The position numbers and the translations under genes were made by a program. This document shows positions 14,295 to 23,164 of a stretch of DNA of 23,778 nt, piece by piece. Source of the DNA: JAYKJB01 sp035284745 [NCBI: Candidatus Sericytochromatia bacterium] (GTDB lineage Bacteria; Cyanobacteriota; Sericytochromatia; S15B-MN24); contig JAYKIL010000017.1 in NCBI GenBank assembly GCA_035284745.1, forward strand, positions 1 to 23,778. The letters are read 5' to 3'. Below the pieces are notes generated by a model. It had not been told where the DNA came from. It ran no database searches and saw only the letters and a list, made by a program, of their open reading frames with translations. The first letter of the stretch is position 1, and each line of letters begins with the position of its first letter.

Positions 14295-15254
14295 TCACTT
14301 CTTCAGCAAGCCGATCTCGCGCAAGCGTTGGTTCAAAAATTCCCCCGCGGTAATGGGTGGATACCGGCGGGGGTTATCAGCCGTATCACACTGCGGAAGA
14401 CATTCAATATTAAAGGCGCTGTAGGGATGAACAAAATAAGGGAGCGAATACCGCACCGTGTTTTCCCCCTCAGGATTCACCACCCGATGGGTGGTGGCCG
14501 GAATGACGTGATTCGTCAGCCGACTGAGCATGTCGCCCGCATCCACCACCAATTGCCCCGCCAGCGCATCAATCCCAACCCATTGACCGTCACGGGTGAG
14601 AATTTCAAGGCCTGCCGAAGTCGCCTCACACAAAATCGTGATCATGTTGATGTCTTCGTGTGCGGCGGCGCGTACCGCGTTGTCCGGCATACCCGGTTGC
14701 AGCGGCGGGTAGTGAATGGCCCGCATAATGTGGTTTCCGTTCTCCACCGCCTTCACAAAATAATCCCGGTCCGGCAACTCAAAGTAATCCCCCAAGGCCC
14801 GCAACAGAATGCGCGCATTGGCCTCAAGTTGGTCAAACAATTCGAGCGTCACCGCCTTGAGTTCGGGAATTTCCTCTGGCCACACGTTGTCGGGGTACTC
14901 TCCCGTCATCGGATGTCCTGGGGTCAACTCTCGCCCCACGTGCCAGAACTCTTTAAGATCGCCGACGCTATTGTCTTTGGCGTGTTCCTTCATAAAACCC
15001 GTGAAGCCACGCTGCCCGCCCTCGCGTGCGTATTTCTCTTTCGCGGCCTTAGGCAGTGCGTAGAACGCTTCAAACAACTGGTAGGTACGGCGAATCAACG
15101 CAGAATCTACGTGATGATTCTCGATCGCCACAAAGCCCAGCTCGCGCAAACCCTCCCCCCACGTGCGTACAAACTGCGCCTTCTGCTCGGGCGTGCCCTC
15201 CGTGTAATGGCGCATGTTCAAAACTGGAATTTGTATCCGTTGGGTGGTATGCAT
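14295..15254 (-). CDS. Isopenicillin-N-synthase-like Fe(II)/2-oxoglutarate-dependent oxygenase
   Basis: A 319-residue cytosolic non-heme iron enzyme. ATG 15254 is chosen because AGGAGG lies 5 nt upstream; the TTG at 15257 would be too close. The N-terminal DIOX_N region (about 8-130) contains LRELGFVAIENHHV and a long GFTGFMKEHAKD segment. The double-stranded beta-helix domain shows the iron ligands HED (in AAHEDINMITIL) and the distal His in TTHRVV, followed by R-Y-S, which would bind the 2-oxoglutarate carboxylate. The family hydroxylates, cyclises or desaturates small molecules; the substrate cannot be read from the sequence. No biosynthetic cluster surrounds it. Confidence 0.88.
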   Translation of the reverse strand: MHTTQRIQIPVLNMRHYTEGTPEQKAQFVRTWGEGLRELGFVAIENHHVDSALIRRTYQLFEAFYALPKAAKEKYAREGGQRGFTGFMKEHAKDNSVGDLKEFWHVGRELTPGHPMTGEYPDNVWPEEIPELKAVTLELFDQLEANARILLRALGDYFELPDRDYFVKAVENGNHIMRAIHYPPLQPGMPDNAVRAAAHEDINMITILCEATSAGLEILTRDGQWVGIDALAGQLVVDAGDMLSRLTNHVIPATTHRVVNPEGENTVRYSLPYFVHPYSAFNIECLPQCDTADNPRRYPPITAGEFLNQRLREIGLLKK

Positions 15255-15492
15255 CAATGCCTCCTAGGTGGCAAATTTATCTCTGCGCGACAACAAGCGC
15301 TGCCAGCCTTCTCATGCCCACAAGACAGAGGGTTCACACCTGTTTTTAAGTCAGCCAGCCGCCTTGCCCCAATAAGAACGGCATACTAAGAAGAACGCCC
15401 ACGCCCGCCCTCTCGGTCAAAAATGAAATCCAACTAGAATAAACAACATCCGAGATGTTCATCATGCAATGTGCCACCGGTGCCAGTTCCGC
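15255..15492. other. Gap between PEP carboxylase and the oxygenase gene
   Basis: 238 bp without a gene. It carries the AGGAGG site of the oxygenase (15260-15265) and a small hairpin near the ppc 3' end. No convincing promoter boxes were found for the oxygenase, which could be read from its own weak promoter or through from ppc. Confidence 0.6.
15445..15459 (-). terminator. Weak hairpin after ppc
   Basis: AACATC-CGA-GATGTT is a perfect 6-bp stem with a 3-nt loop, 34 bp past the ppc stop. On the minus strand it is followed by GTTTATTCT. The stem is short and AT-rich, so termination would be partial. Confidence 0.3.
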
Positions 15493-18357
15493 TTAACCCG
15501 TATTGCGCAGACCGGCCGCAATGCCACTGACGCTCAATTTCAAAGCATCCAGCAACGCTTCGTCTGATTGTGCCTGTGACCGTTGCCGGCGCAACAATTC
15601 CAATTGCAGGTAGTTGATGGGATCCACATAGGGATTCCGAACCGCAATCGACCGCCGCAGGGTCGGCTGCTGCGCAAGCAGTTCCGATTGCTCCAAAATG
15701 CGCAACACGACGCGCACGCAGCGTTCATACTCACTCTCTAAAGAATCCCACAAAGCCCTGACGGAAGAATCCTCACCCGCCAAAACTGCGACATACCGCT
15801 TGGCGATCGCCATATCGGCCTTCGCCAAAGTCATTTCTACATTAGAGAGAAGCGCCCGAAAAAAAGGGAACTCTCGGGCCATCGCACGCAAAACCTCCAG
15901 GCGACGCTGCGGATCAGGCGCGCACCAACTTTCAAGGGCCGTACCCACCCCCAGCCATCCGGGCAAAATCATTCGGGGCTGCGTCCAAGAAAAAACCCAC
16001 GGAATGGCTCGCAGATCATCGATACGCAAGGAGGTCCGCCGCCGCGCGGGACGAGAGCCCAGCCTCAAATCTGACAGGATATCAATGGGGGTTACCGCCT
16101 GCAAAAAGTGCGTAAAATGGGGGTTGTCGTAGACCCACCCCCGGTAGGCGCTGAAAGCCAGTTCGCTCAGCTCCCCCATCACCGCCTGCCAGCGCCCGAC
16201 CTCGAGAGGATCCCGCTGATGTAACTCGGGGCGCAAAGTCGCCTCAAGCACGGCTGAGGTCACCAATTCTAGGTTTCGGCGCGCAAGAGGCTCAAGACCA
16301 TACTTGTGGCTGATCACCTCCCCCTGTTCAGTGACCTTGATTCTCCCCCCCAAAGTGCCCGGTGGCTGCGCCAAAATGGCCCGATGACTCGGCCCGCCCC
16401 CTCGCCCAACCGATCCTCCGCGCCCGTGAAACAATTTCAAGGAGATGCCGTGACGACCCGCCACAGCCCACAAGGCCTGCTGAGCCTGGTAGAGTTCCCA
16501 CGCGGAAGTAAAGATCCCGCCATCTTTGTTGCTATCACTGTAACCCAGCATGATTTCCTGCACATCGCCCAACTGACGAACATGGGCCCGATATAAGGGT
16601 TCGGTGAGCAATTCATCCAGAATTCTGGGTGCGGCGCGTAAATCGCCAATGGTCTCAAAAAGTGGCACGACCTGATGCACCGAGCGCACGCGGCCCGCGG
16701 GTTCGGTGCGAAAAAGCCCTGCCTCCTTCAAGAAAAGTAACACCACATAAAGGTCCAAGGGGCGTGTCGTCATGCTGATGATGCAGGACCCCAAGACGTC
16801 GGCACCGAACACGTCGCGACAAGCCCGCAATGCCCGAAAAGTCTGAACAACTTCTTGTGTGAGTGCTGGCAATGCGGTGAGGTCGTGCGGAATCAAGGGA
16901 CGTCGCCCACGAAGCTCTTGCAACACCCAGTTCGTGGCCTCGGCCTCAGAGAGGCGTTCGAAAGGTGTGGAAGTCAGACGCAAGGTGTCCACCACGCTCG
17001 CCAACGCCTCAAAATGCACCTGCGCATGCTGACGGATGTCGAGGCGTGCCCCGTGGAAACCAAACATGGCGACCTGCCGCTGCCACGTCGCCAGCCGCTC
17101 GCGCGCCACTCGCTCGCCGCGATGCGTGCGCAAACTATCAGCCAGAAGCGAGAGGTCCTCTGCCAAGGCGCCCGCGTCGAGATACCCTTCATGCGCCCTC
17201 TGAGCACCAGCCCCCAAAGCTGTTTGCAGATTCTCAGGCCAGGCGCCCCACGTGGCACGCAAACGGTGTTGAATGACAGCCAGTTTTTGCCGATACGGCT
17301 CAAAGGGATTGCGCTCTAGGGCCTCAGCCATAATGGCAGGGAAGCGTTCCGCATCGTCTCGCAAAGCCGTCTGAAGCCCCTGTGAGATGTCAGACCAATG
17401 AACGCTTTGACTCAAATCCGTGGCCAGGTCTTGAGCCACCCTCAAGTGACGCTGCACAATTCTTTGATGTGCAATCCGCAGGGCCTGGTAGGTGGTTTCT
17501 GCCGTGACAAATGGATTGCCATCGCGATCGCCCCCCATCCAAGCGCCGAAACGCAAGAAATTCGGAAGGTCAAAAAGGTGGTCAGGATAGTATTCTTTGA
17601 GTGCCTCCTCCAGTTCTTCCACCACCCACGGCGCGGCGTCGAACAAGACACCGTCAACAAAATACAAGCCGTGGCGAACCTCATCCAGCACCGTCGGCGC
17701 CCGGCGGTGAACCTCGTCTGTTTGCCACAGTGCTTCAATCTCCGCACCGATGCGGGCCTCTAGGCGGCGTCGCTGCGCCGGTTCAAGCACACCCGAATCC
17801 CTTTGCGAGAGGGCTTCCTCCAGCCCGTGAAGTTTTTCCAGCACCGTGCGACGCAAAGCCTCTGTGGGATGGGCCGTCAGAACGGGTTCGATGCTCAGTT
17901 GTCGCAACCCGTTCTGTACCGCCTGCGGGGACAGCCCCCTTGACGCAAAACCCTCAATGACCGCCCTGATCGAACCCTCTGATACCGGTGCGTCAACGGC
18001 CTGGCCATACTGACGCACCCGTCGCACCCTGTGATGCTCCTCTGCCAAATTGGCCAGCTGAAAGTAGAGGGTAAAAGCGCGCAAAACGCGCGCGGCCGTA
18101 TTCACGTCCAGGTCTTGAATCAACCCCTCGAGGCGCGATTGCAGTTCAACATCCTCGGGCTGAGCCCGCAACTGCTTGAAGCCTTGGCGCAGCGTCTCTT
18201 CCAGATCATAGACCGCATCACCCGCCTGCTCCCGCAGAACCTGGCCCAACACGTGACCCAAGTGACGGATGTCCTCCCGCAGAGGTTGGTGTTTAGCTTC
18301 CTGCTCCCAAGTGGCGTCGTTCAATGAGGAACCTTTCCATCGCACCGCAACCATCAT
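15493..18357 (-). CDS. ppc: Phosphoenolpyruvate carboxylase
   Basis: A 954-residue enzyme (a shorter start is possible, see below) that carboxylates PEP with bicarbonate to oxaloacetate, replenishing the TCA cycle and supplying aspartate-family precursors. Signatures in order are VLTAHPTE with the catalytic His, [18 protein letters not shown], the mobile glycine loop [14 protein letters not shown], and [11 protein letters not shown]. The C-terminus ends LRNTG, as in functional bacterial enzymes. The frame opens at ATG 18357 without a ribosome site. An in-frame TTG at 18324 has GGAAAGG 7 nt before it and may be the true start, giving 943 residues. It faces chrA with a very short divergent gap. 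Confidence 0.95.
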   Translation of the reverse strand: MMVAVRWKGSSLNDATWEQEAKHQPLREDIRHLGHVLGQVLREQAGDAVYDLEETLRQGFKQLRAQPEDVELQSRLEGLIQDLDVNTAARVLRAFTLYFQLANLAEEHHRVRRVRQYGQAVDAPVSEGSIRAVIEGFASRGLSPQAVQNGLRQLSIEPVLTAHPTEALRRTVLEKLHGLEEALSQRDSGVLEPAQRRRLEARIGAEIEALWQTDEVHRRAPTVLDEVRHGLYFVDGVLFDAAPWVVEELEEALKEYYPDHLFDLPNFLRFGAWMGGDRDGNPFVTAETTYQALRIAHQRIVQRHLRVAQDLATDLSQSVHWSDISQGLQTALRDDAERFPAIMAEALERNPFEPYRQKLAVIQHRLRATWGAWPENLQTALGAGAQRAHEGYLDAGALAEDLSLLADSLRTHRGERVARERLATWQRQVAMFGFHGARLDIRQHAQVHFEALASVVDTLRLTSTPFERLSEAEATNWVLQELRGRRPLIPHDLTALPALTQEVVQTFRALRACRDVFGADVLGSCIISMTTRPLDLYVVLLFLKEAGLFRTEPAGRVRSVHQVVPLFETIGDLRAAPRILDELLTEPLYRAHVRQLGDVQEIMLGYSDSNKDGGIFTSAWELYQAQQALWAVAGRHGISLKLFHGRGGSVGRGGGPSHRAILAQPPGTLGGRIKVTEQGEVISHKYGLEPLARRNLELVTSAVLEATLRPELHQRDPLEVGRWQAVMGELSELAFSAYRGWVYDNPHFTHFLQAVTPIDILSDLRLGSRPARRRTSLRIDDLRAIPWVFSWTQPRMILPGWLGVGTALESWCAPDPQRRLEVLRAMAREFPFFRALLSNVEMTLAKADMAIAKRYVAVLAGEDSSVRALWDSLESEYERCVRVVLRILEQSELLAQQPTLRRSIAVRNPYVDPINYLQLELLRRQRSQAQSDEALLDALKLSVSGIAAGLRNTG

Positions 18358-18402
18358 TCTAGCCCAGCGGCAGGCATTCGTCAGCGAAGCCAGGGAAGCG
18401 CG

Positions 18403-19722
18403 ATGGCAGGCCTCGCCCTATTCACCCTCCTCTGGTTGACACACCCCCCTCAAGGACGGCAAGACATAGGTAGCATTCCACCGACATCGTCGGGACCGAT
18501 CGGGCACAGCGCTTTGCCATACCACCCCCATTCAACATCCCTCGCTGAAATTTTCCGTATCTTTCTCAGGCTGGGCCTGACGTCATTCGGCGGGCCGAGC
18601 GCGCATTTGAGCTACTTCCGCCATGAATTCGTCACGCGCCGGGGCTGGCTCAATGAACAAAGCTATGCCCACCTCGTGGCGTTGTGTCAGTTCCTGCCGG
18701 GGCCGGCCAGCAGCCAGATTGGGTTGGCTGTAGGGCTTTTTCGCGGCGGCTATGCAGGGGCCCTGGCCGCATGGGCTGGGTTTACTCTGCCCTCTGCCAT
18801 CATGCTGATCGTGTTTGCCCAGGGGCTCAGCCGATATGGGCAGAGCGTGCCGGCAGGTATTTTGCACGGCCTGAAGATCGTCACAGTCGCCGTTGTGGTG
18901 CAGGCCATTTGGTCGATGGGGCGCCAGTTATGCCCGGATACCGCTCGCAGAGCCCTGATGCTTGCGGCCTGCGGGGTGGCTCTGTGCACCCCATCGCCCT
19001 GGAGCCAGTTTGCAGCGATTGGATTGGCAGGCGTGCTGGGGCTGCTCCTTTTTCGGCCCCCCGTTGACTCCGCGTCCGAAACATTTCCATTGGCCGTATC
19101 TTGCCGAGCCGGCGCCATCTGGCTCGGCATCTTTCTTGCCATACTGGCCGGATTGCCTTTGCTACGCAGCCTCTATCCCCAAACCGCTCTTGCCATGTTT
19201 GACGCCTTCTACCGCACAGGCGCGCTGGTATTTGGCGGCGGGCACGTGGTGTTGCCCCTGCTGCAAGCCGAGGTGGTGGGGCCCGGCTGGGTCAGCCGCG
19301 ACACGTTTTTGGCGGGCTATGGCGCGGCGCAGGCAATCCCTGGGCCGTTGTTCGCCTTTGCCGCCTTTCTGGGCGCCTCGCTTCAGACAGGGCCTGGCGG
19401 CTGGTGGGGCGGAACTCTCGGATTGCTGGCAATTTTCATCCCCTCTTTCTTCCTCGTGGCTGGTGCCCTGCCCTTTTGGACGCGACTGCGCCAGCATGCC
19501 CGGCTGCAGGCTGGCCTGTTGGGGGTGCAGGCCGCTGTGGTGGGCTTACTGCTGGCGGCACTGGTGTCTTCGGTCTGGCCCGCCGCCATTCACACTCTGT
19601 GGGATTTCGGATGGGCTCTGTTAGCCCTCGGGGCGCTCCAATGGTGGAAAATCGCCCCTTGGGGGGTCGTACTGGGAAGTGCTTTGATCGGCGGAATCGT
19701 GATACAAGCGAATGCCCCATAA
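18403..19722 (+). CDS. chrA: Chromate transporter, two-domain ChrA family
   Basis: A 439-residue inner-membrane protein of the long-chain CHR family, with two homologous halves each of about five to six membrane helices. The first half shows LTSFGGPSAHLSYFRHEF and LCQFLPGPASSQIG; the second repeats this with LVFGGGHVVLPLL and AQAIPGPLFAFAAFLG. Such proteins export chromate, probably by exchange or proton coupling, and confer resistance; some homologues may carry sulfate. ATG 18403 has AGGGAA upstream. The first 45 residues before the first core helix are unusual and could reflect a later true start. No chrB regulator is adjacent. Confidence 0.9.
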   Translation: MAGLALFTLLWLTHPPQGRQDIGSIPPTSSGPIGHSALPYHPHSTSLAEIFRIFLRLGLTSFGGPSAHLSYFRHEFVTRRGWLNEQSYAHLVALCQFLPGPASSQIGLAVGLFRGGYAGALAAWAGFTLPSAIMLIVFAQGLSRYGQSVPAGILHGLKIVTVAVVVQAIWSMGRQLCPDTARRALMLAACGVALCTPSPWSQFAAIGLAGVLGLLLFRPPVDSASETFPLAVSCRAGAIWLGIFLAILAGLPLLRSLYPQTALAMFDAFYRTGALVFGGGHVVLPLLQAEVVGPGWVSRDTFLAGYGAAQAIPGPLFAFAAFLGASLQTGPGGWWGGTLGLLAIFIPSFFLVAGALPFWTRLRQHARLQAGLLGVQAAVVGLLLAALVSSVWPAAIHTLWDFGWALLALGALQWWKIAPWGVVLGSALIGGIVIQANAP

Positions 19723-20019
19723 TGGGTTTGAAAACCGTGAGATCCCCAACCTGACGTCGAGGACCCTTTTTCGCCATTCCTGGCTGACGTGGCTGTCCTG
19801 CCGATGGGGCGGCGAACCGAGCGAGGTGATGAGCGCGTTCACCGAACCCTGGCCGTACGGTGACTCCTACACCGAAGCGCGCAAGGCTTAACCATTTGTT
19901 AATCATAAACGAGCGCGAAATACTGGGCTTTCGACAGGTGAGAGGTTAAATTAAAAGTAAAGCTTTTACTCTGCCTTAATCTCAACGACCCGCCTACACT
20001 GTCGAGAAAGTCTCCCATC
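19723..20019. other. Gap between chrA and the clostripain-like gene
   Basis: About 300 bp. A 59-codon frame from ATG 19712 to TAA 19891 overlaps the chrA end but has no ribosome site or recognisable motif, so I do not call it. The right half (about 19890-19980) is AT-rich and probably holds the promoter of the downstream lipoprotein gene; TACACT at 19995-20000 could be a -10, without a good -35. Confidence 0.5.
19956..19970. repeat. Inverted repeat upstream of the clostripain-like gene
   Basis: AGTAAA (19956-19961), GCT, TTTACT (19965-19970) is a perfect 6-bp inverted repeat with a 3-nt centre, about 50 bp before the ATG at 20020. It could be a regulator site or a small hairpin in the promoter region. 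Confidence 0.3.
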
Positions 20020-21285
20020 ATGCCCGTCCTGAATCGCCTGCTGCTGGCTGGCTGGCTGCTCCTTTCCGTCTGTTTTGGCACCGCCTGCGGGCGCGCACCC
20101 CACCCAGGCTCAGCGCTCCATCGCCCTGTGTGGGGACCCTCCGTGCAGGCCACAACGCGTTCCGAAACCTGGACCTTGCTGGTGCATCTCGCGGCCGATA
20201 ACGACTTGTACGAATATGGCGTAGGCGACCTCAACGAGATGGAGGCGGCCCTGCCGCGCGATGGCTCACTTGAAGTACTGGTGCTCTTCGACGGCATGGA
20301 GCGCGGTGATTCGGCCGTGTATCGCATTCGGCGCGACCCGGCGGGCTACAACGACACCATTGTCTCGGAAAAGCTGGATGTGCCCACGGTGGTCCCGCCA
20401 TCTGGGGAGATTAACAGTGGCGACCGGGCCACCGTGCAACGCTTCTTGGAGTGGGGTGCTCGCAATGCCCGCGGGCAGCGGACCATGATCACGTTCTGGG
20501 ACCACGGGACAGGTATTTTTGCCACTTCTGCTGGCTTTATGCCAATGAGTTTTGGTTTCGACGATGACGGCTCTCATCTGACCACCGCCGACCTCAGCGG
20601 TCTGTGTGCCGCATTCCGAGCAGCCCGCGGACGCCCAGCCGACATCGTGGGTTTTGATGCCTGCCTCATGGCCCACGGCGAGTTGGTGTACCAACTGGAT
20701 GGCCTCGCTTCCCTCTACATCGCGTCTGAACATCTGGTGCCGGCGACCGGCTGGGACTACGAAGGCTGGTTCACGCGGTGGGAGCGTTCTAGCAACCGCA
20801 CGCCGATGACCCTGGCCAACACCCTGATAGACGCCTTCGCCCACACCCAGGAACTCAATCGAGAAAAAGTCACGATGTCTGTCATTGATGTGAACGCCTT
20901 CAACCGCGGTGTGGTGCCTGCCCTCGAGCAATTCGTTGAAACAGCCCTGCGCGCCTTACCGGGCGAGAAGGCGGCGTTTCAGCAGGCCCGGGCGCGAACG
21001 ATGTTCTTTTTCAACCGCGATTGCGCTGATCTGGGCTCATTTCTCTCGCAACTGGAGCGTTTCGCGAAGACCTCTGACGTCATCGAATCCAGCCGCCGCC
21101 TGCGCGATGTTTACGCCCGCGCGATCCTGAGGGACCACCACACCGAGCCTATGTACACCGGTGCAACAGGCGCCGTGCTCTATTTCCCGGCCCCCCGCCA
21201 ACCCTACAACCCCGCCTACGATCAGCCTGGCGTCGTGCGATTCGCCGAACGCAACTGGCGCAGCTTCCTGAGGGCCTATCGCTGA
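20020..21285 (+). CDS. Clostripain-family (C11) cysteine protease, predicted lipoprotein
   Basis: 421 residues. The N-terminus has a short basic start, a hydrophobic stretch (LLLAGWLLLSV) and a lipobox-like GTA-C at Cys23, so it is probably lipid-anchored outside the cytoplasmic membrane. The mature part opens with the C11 strand WTLLVHLAADNDLYEYG. The catalytic His is near residue 162 in WDHGTG and the catalytic Cys near 215 in FDACLMAHGEL, both in the expected caspase-like fold order. C11 peptidases such as clostripain cut after Arg or Lys, often after self-processing. Substrate and processing here are unknown. The start has only a weak upstream GAGA site. Confidence 0.88.
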   Translation: MPVLNRLLLAGWLLLSVCFGTACGRAPHPGSALHRPVWGPSVQATTRSETWTLLVHLAADNDLYEYGVGDLNEMEAALPRDGSLEVLVLFDGMERGDSAVYRIRRDPAGYNDTIVSEKLDVPTVVPPSGEINSGDRATVQRFLEWGARNARGQRTMITFWDHGTGIFATSAGFMPMSFGFDDDGSHLTTADLSGLCAAFRAARGRPADIVGFDACLMAHGELVYQLDGLASLYIASEHLVPATGWDYEGWFTRWERSSNRTPMTLANTLIDAFAHTQELNREKVTMSVIDVNAFNRGVVPALEQFVETALRALPGEKAAFQQARARTMFFFNRDCADLGSFLSQLERFAKTSDVIESSRRLRDVYARAILRDHHTEPMYTGATGAVLYFPAPRQPYNPAYDQPGVVRFAERNWRSFLRAYR

Positions 21286-21341
21286 TTCCGAGGTCGGCAG
21301 GGGCGTGCGCAGCGCGGCCCCCCACGCTGATTAGGCACGCG

Positions 21342-21902
21342 CTATTCGTTATCCAAATGGTTCAACAGTTCAGGCCGATTGGATTCAAAATGCAGATGAG
21401 GCCCCGTCGTCCAGGAACCCGTATTCCCACACTCGCCAATCTGCTGCCCGCGTTTATACGGTCCCCCCGGCTTGGCCGAGTGTAGGTGGCTATAACTCGT
21501 CTCGAGACCATCTGGCCCGCGCAGTTCAAAGGTGATGCCGTGGGTGTGGCTGCGGCGCGAACGCCCCTGGCCATCGTGGGCAGCCTTCACGGGCGTTCCC
21601 ACCCGACAGGCGATGTCCAGGGCCGGGTGTCCGGGGCGAACCCCTTGGGTGATGACCCCTGGCATGGGTCGCAACAGTCTCTGCTGCGTATTTTTCTCGC
21701 GGGACGGAAATGTGAGTGTGAGGGTGTCAAGGGTAAACAGGCGGGGAAGCCTCTTTTTCGCACGAACGGGGCGCGTCACCTTCGGCGGATTTTCCACGGG
21801 CGAAGTCGGGCGACGAGCAAACAGCTTGACGAGCAATGGAAATACCTCTCGACGTGTTTTGGATCCCACAGACACCTGCCTCGTCGGGAGCCCACGTTCC
21901 AT
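21342..21902 (-). CDS. M23-family (LytM-like) peptidase domain protein, probably missing its export signal
   Basis: 186 residues. The catalytic domain spans about 75-180: GVITQGVRPGHPALDIA provides the first zinc His and Asp (H-x3-D), THGITF follows, then YSHLHS and the final GPHLHFE with the H-x-H. M23 peptidases cut cell-wall peptide bridges and work outside the cytoplasm. The N-terminal 70 residues are Arg/Lys-rich with no hydrophobic signal or anchor, and ATG 21902 has no ribosome site. The start is only 27 bp from the end of the broken hsdM, so the original 5' end may have been lost at an insertion boundary. It ends in TAG. Confidence 0.75.
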   Translation of the reverse strand: MERGLPTRQVSVGSKTRREVFPLLVKLFARRPTSPVENPPKVTRPVRAKKRLPRLFTLDTLTLTFPSREKNTQQRLLRPMPGVITQGVRPGHPALDIACRVGTPVKAAHDGQGRSRRSHTHGITFELRGPDGLETSYSHLHSAKPGGPYKRGQQIGECGNTGSWTTGPHLHFESNRPELLNHLDNE

Positions 21903-21960
21903 AGAGGTTACGGAAAAGCCTGACTTTATTTAAGAATGGAATAAGACCTCAATCAAACAG
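21903..21960. other. Probable boundary between housekeeping DNA and the defence module
   Basis: The prematurely ending hsdM and the signal-less M23 gene meet here. Both look damaged at the facing ends: hsdM loses its C-terminal third and M23 lacks a ribosome site and export signal. No target duplication or att-like repeat could be recognised, so the boundary is inferred from gene content only. Confidence 0.35.
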
Positions 21961-22916
21961 ACCTTTTGAGCGATGTAGACGCCATCACTGTCAAAGTCTC
22001 GATTCTTCTCATAGAGGGCCTTTTCTTGCTGCTCCGCCTCAACCAAGTACGGCGGATTGGCCAGCACCACATCGAACTGCATGAGCCGGTCGCCTTCGAC
22101 AAAGGCTGGATTGGCCAGGGTATCGCCCCGAACGATGCGGAAGTCCTCGATGCCGTGCAGGAACAGGTTCATCCGACCGATGGCCGAGGTGAGCAGGTTG
22201 CGCTCCTGGCCGAACAGCCGCAGGTTCCGCCACTCCTTGTTCTGCCGCTTCAGATGGGCGACGGCGGAGAGCAACATGCCCGCTGACCCGCAGGTGGGGT
22301 CATAGATCGACTCGCCCGGTTTGGGTTCGAGCATCTCGGTCATCAGGTGGACCACTGTGCGGTTGGTATAGAACTCCGCAGCGGTATGGCCGGAATCGTC
22401 GGCGAACTTCTTGATCAGAAACTCGTAGCCCACGCCCAGCTCATCCTCCGGGCAGTTGGAGAGTGAAAGCGTCTGCGAGCTGAAATGCTCGATCAACTCG
22501 CGCAGCATGCGGTCCGGCAGGCGGTCCTTGTTGGTCCACTGGGCATCGCCGAAAACCCCGTACAGGGTGTCCGGGTTAGCCTGCTCGATGCAGCGCATGG
22601 CCTTCTGGAGCGCATGGCCGATATTGGCGCTCTTAGCCCGGACATCTTTCCAGTGGCAGCCTTCCGGAACCTGGAACCGGTGGTTCTCGGGGAATTGGGC
22701 GAACTCCACGTCGCCGTCGGACTCTTCCAGAGCCACGGCATACTCCTCGTCGTAGACATCGGAGAGCCGCTTGAAGAACAAGAGCGGGAAGAACTAGGTC
22801 TTGAAGTCGGCCGCGTCGACAGGGCCACGCAGGATATTGGCCGCCTCCCAGAGATGCCCGGAGAGGGTCCCGATATCCAGGTCGACTGAATTGTTATTTC
22901 CGTTCTTCCTGCTCAT
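21930..22916 (-). pseudogene. hsdM: Type I restriction-modification methyltransferase HsdM, amber codon at position 41 and truncated C-terminus
   Basis: From ATG 22916 the frame gives 40 residues of a normal HsdM N-terminus (LSGHLWEAANILRG, ending ADFKT). It then meets TAG at 22796-22794 and continues in frame with FFPLLFFKRLSDVYDEEY. Family members usually have Tyr or another sense residue at that point. The methylase core follows: YDPTCGSAGML (SAM motif I, 22272-22304) and NPPY (motif IV, 22047-22058). It ends 39 codons after NPPY instead of some 180 or more, with an unfamiliar tail (EKNRDFDSDGVYIAQ). HsdM N6-methylates adenine together with HsdS; neither hsdS nor hsdR is present. With UAG as stop it makes no full protein. 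Confidence 0.85.
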
Positions 22917-22933
22917 TGAGCTTGATCCTGTCT

Positions 22934-23164
22934 CTATTTTTCGGAAGATTCGCCGGAAGACGGATCGATCTTCTTCTGTTTACAAAACTGCTCAAACTGC
23001 CTTTGAGCCAGCTTCGACGGCACCGTCTTGCCGTTCTCCCAGCGGTTAACAGTGGCGAAGCTCACCCCGAGGGCGTGGGCCAGCTCTTCCTGGGAGAGCG
23101 CCAACTGCCGCCGGACCTCCTTGACCGTTTCCGGGAAATTTTCGGGTTGGCGGATCATGGCCAT
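22934..23164 (-). CDS. XRE-family helix-turn-helix regulator
   Basis: A 76-residue DNA-binding protein starting at ATG 23164, with GGGAG about 8 nt upstream; upstream in-frame starts lie within the preceding gene. The HTH covers about residues 15-60: EVRRQLALSQEELAHALGVS, then TVNRWENGKTVPS, with the typical SQEELA and NRWENG segments. It probably represses its own operon or controls expression of the methyltransferase. It overlaps the small upstream gene by 10 bp. It ends in TAG at 22936-22934, yet the frame continues for six codons to a TGA that overlaps the hsdM ATG as ATGA, suggesting the ancestral stop was that TGA. Confidence 0.85.
   Translation of the reverse strand: MAMIRQPENFPETVKEVRRQLALSQEELAHALGVSFATVNRWENGKTVPSKLAQRQFEQFCKQKKIDPSSGESSEK

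Noticed and set aside
14328-15389. A 353-codon open frame on the plus strand opposite the oxygenase gene
   Set aside because: The minus-strand frame has complete oxygenase motifs and a strong ribosome site. The opposite frame has no family pattern and is a shadow of the codon bias.
18436-18441. TTGACA box inside the chrA 5' region, and another at 14149-14154
   Set aside because: Neither has a -10 at 16-18 bp, and the first lies within coding sequence.
19712-19891. A 59-codon frame overlapping the chrA end
   Set aside because: No SD, no recognisable motif, and an odd composition rich in Trp and Arg; it cannot be told from chance.
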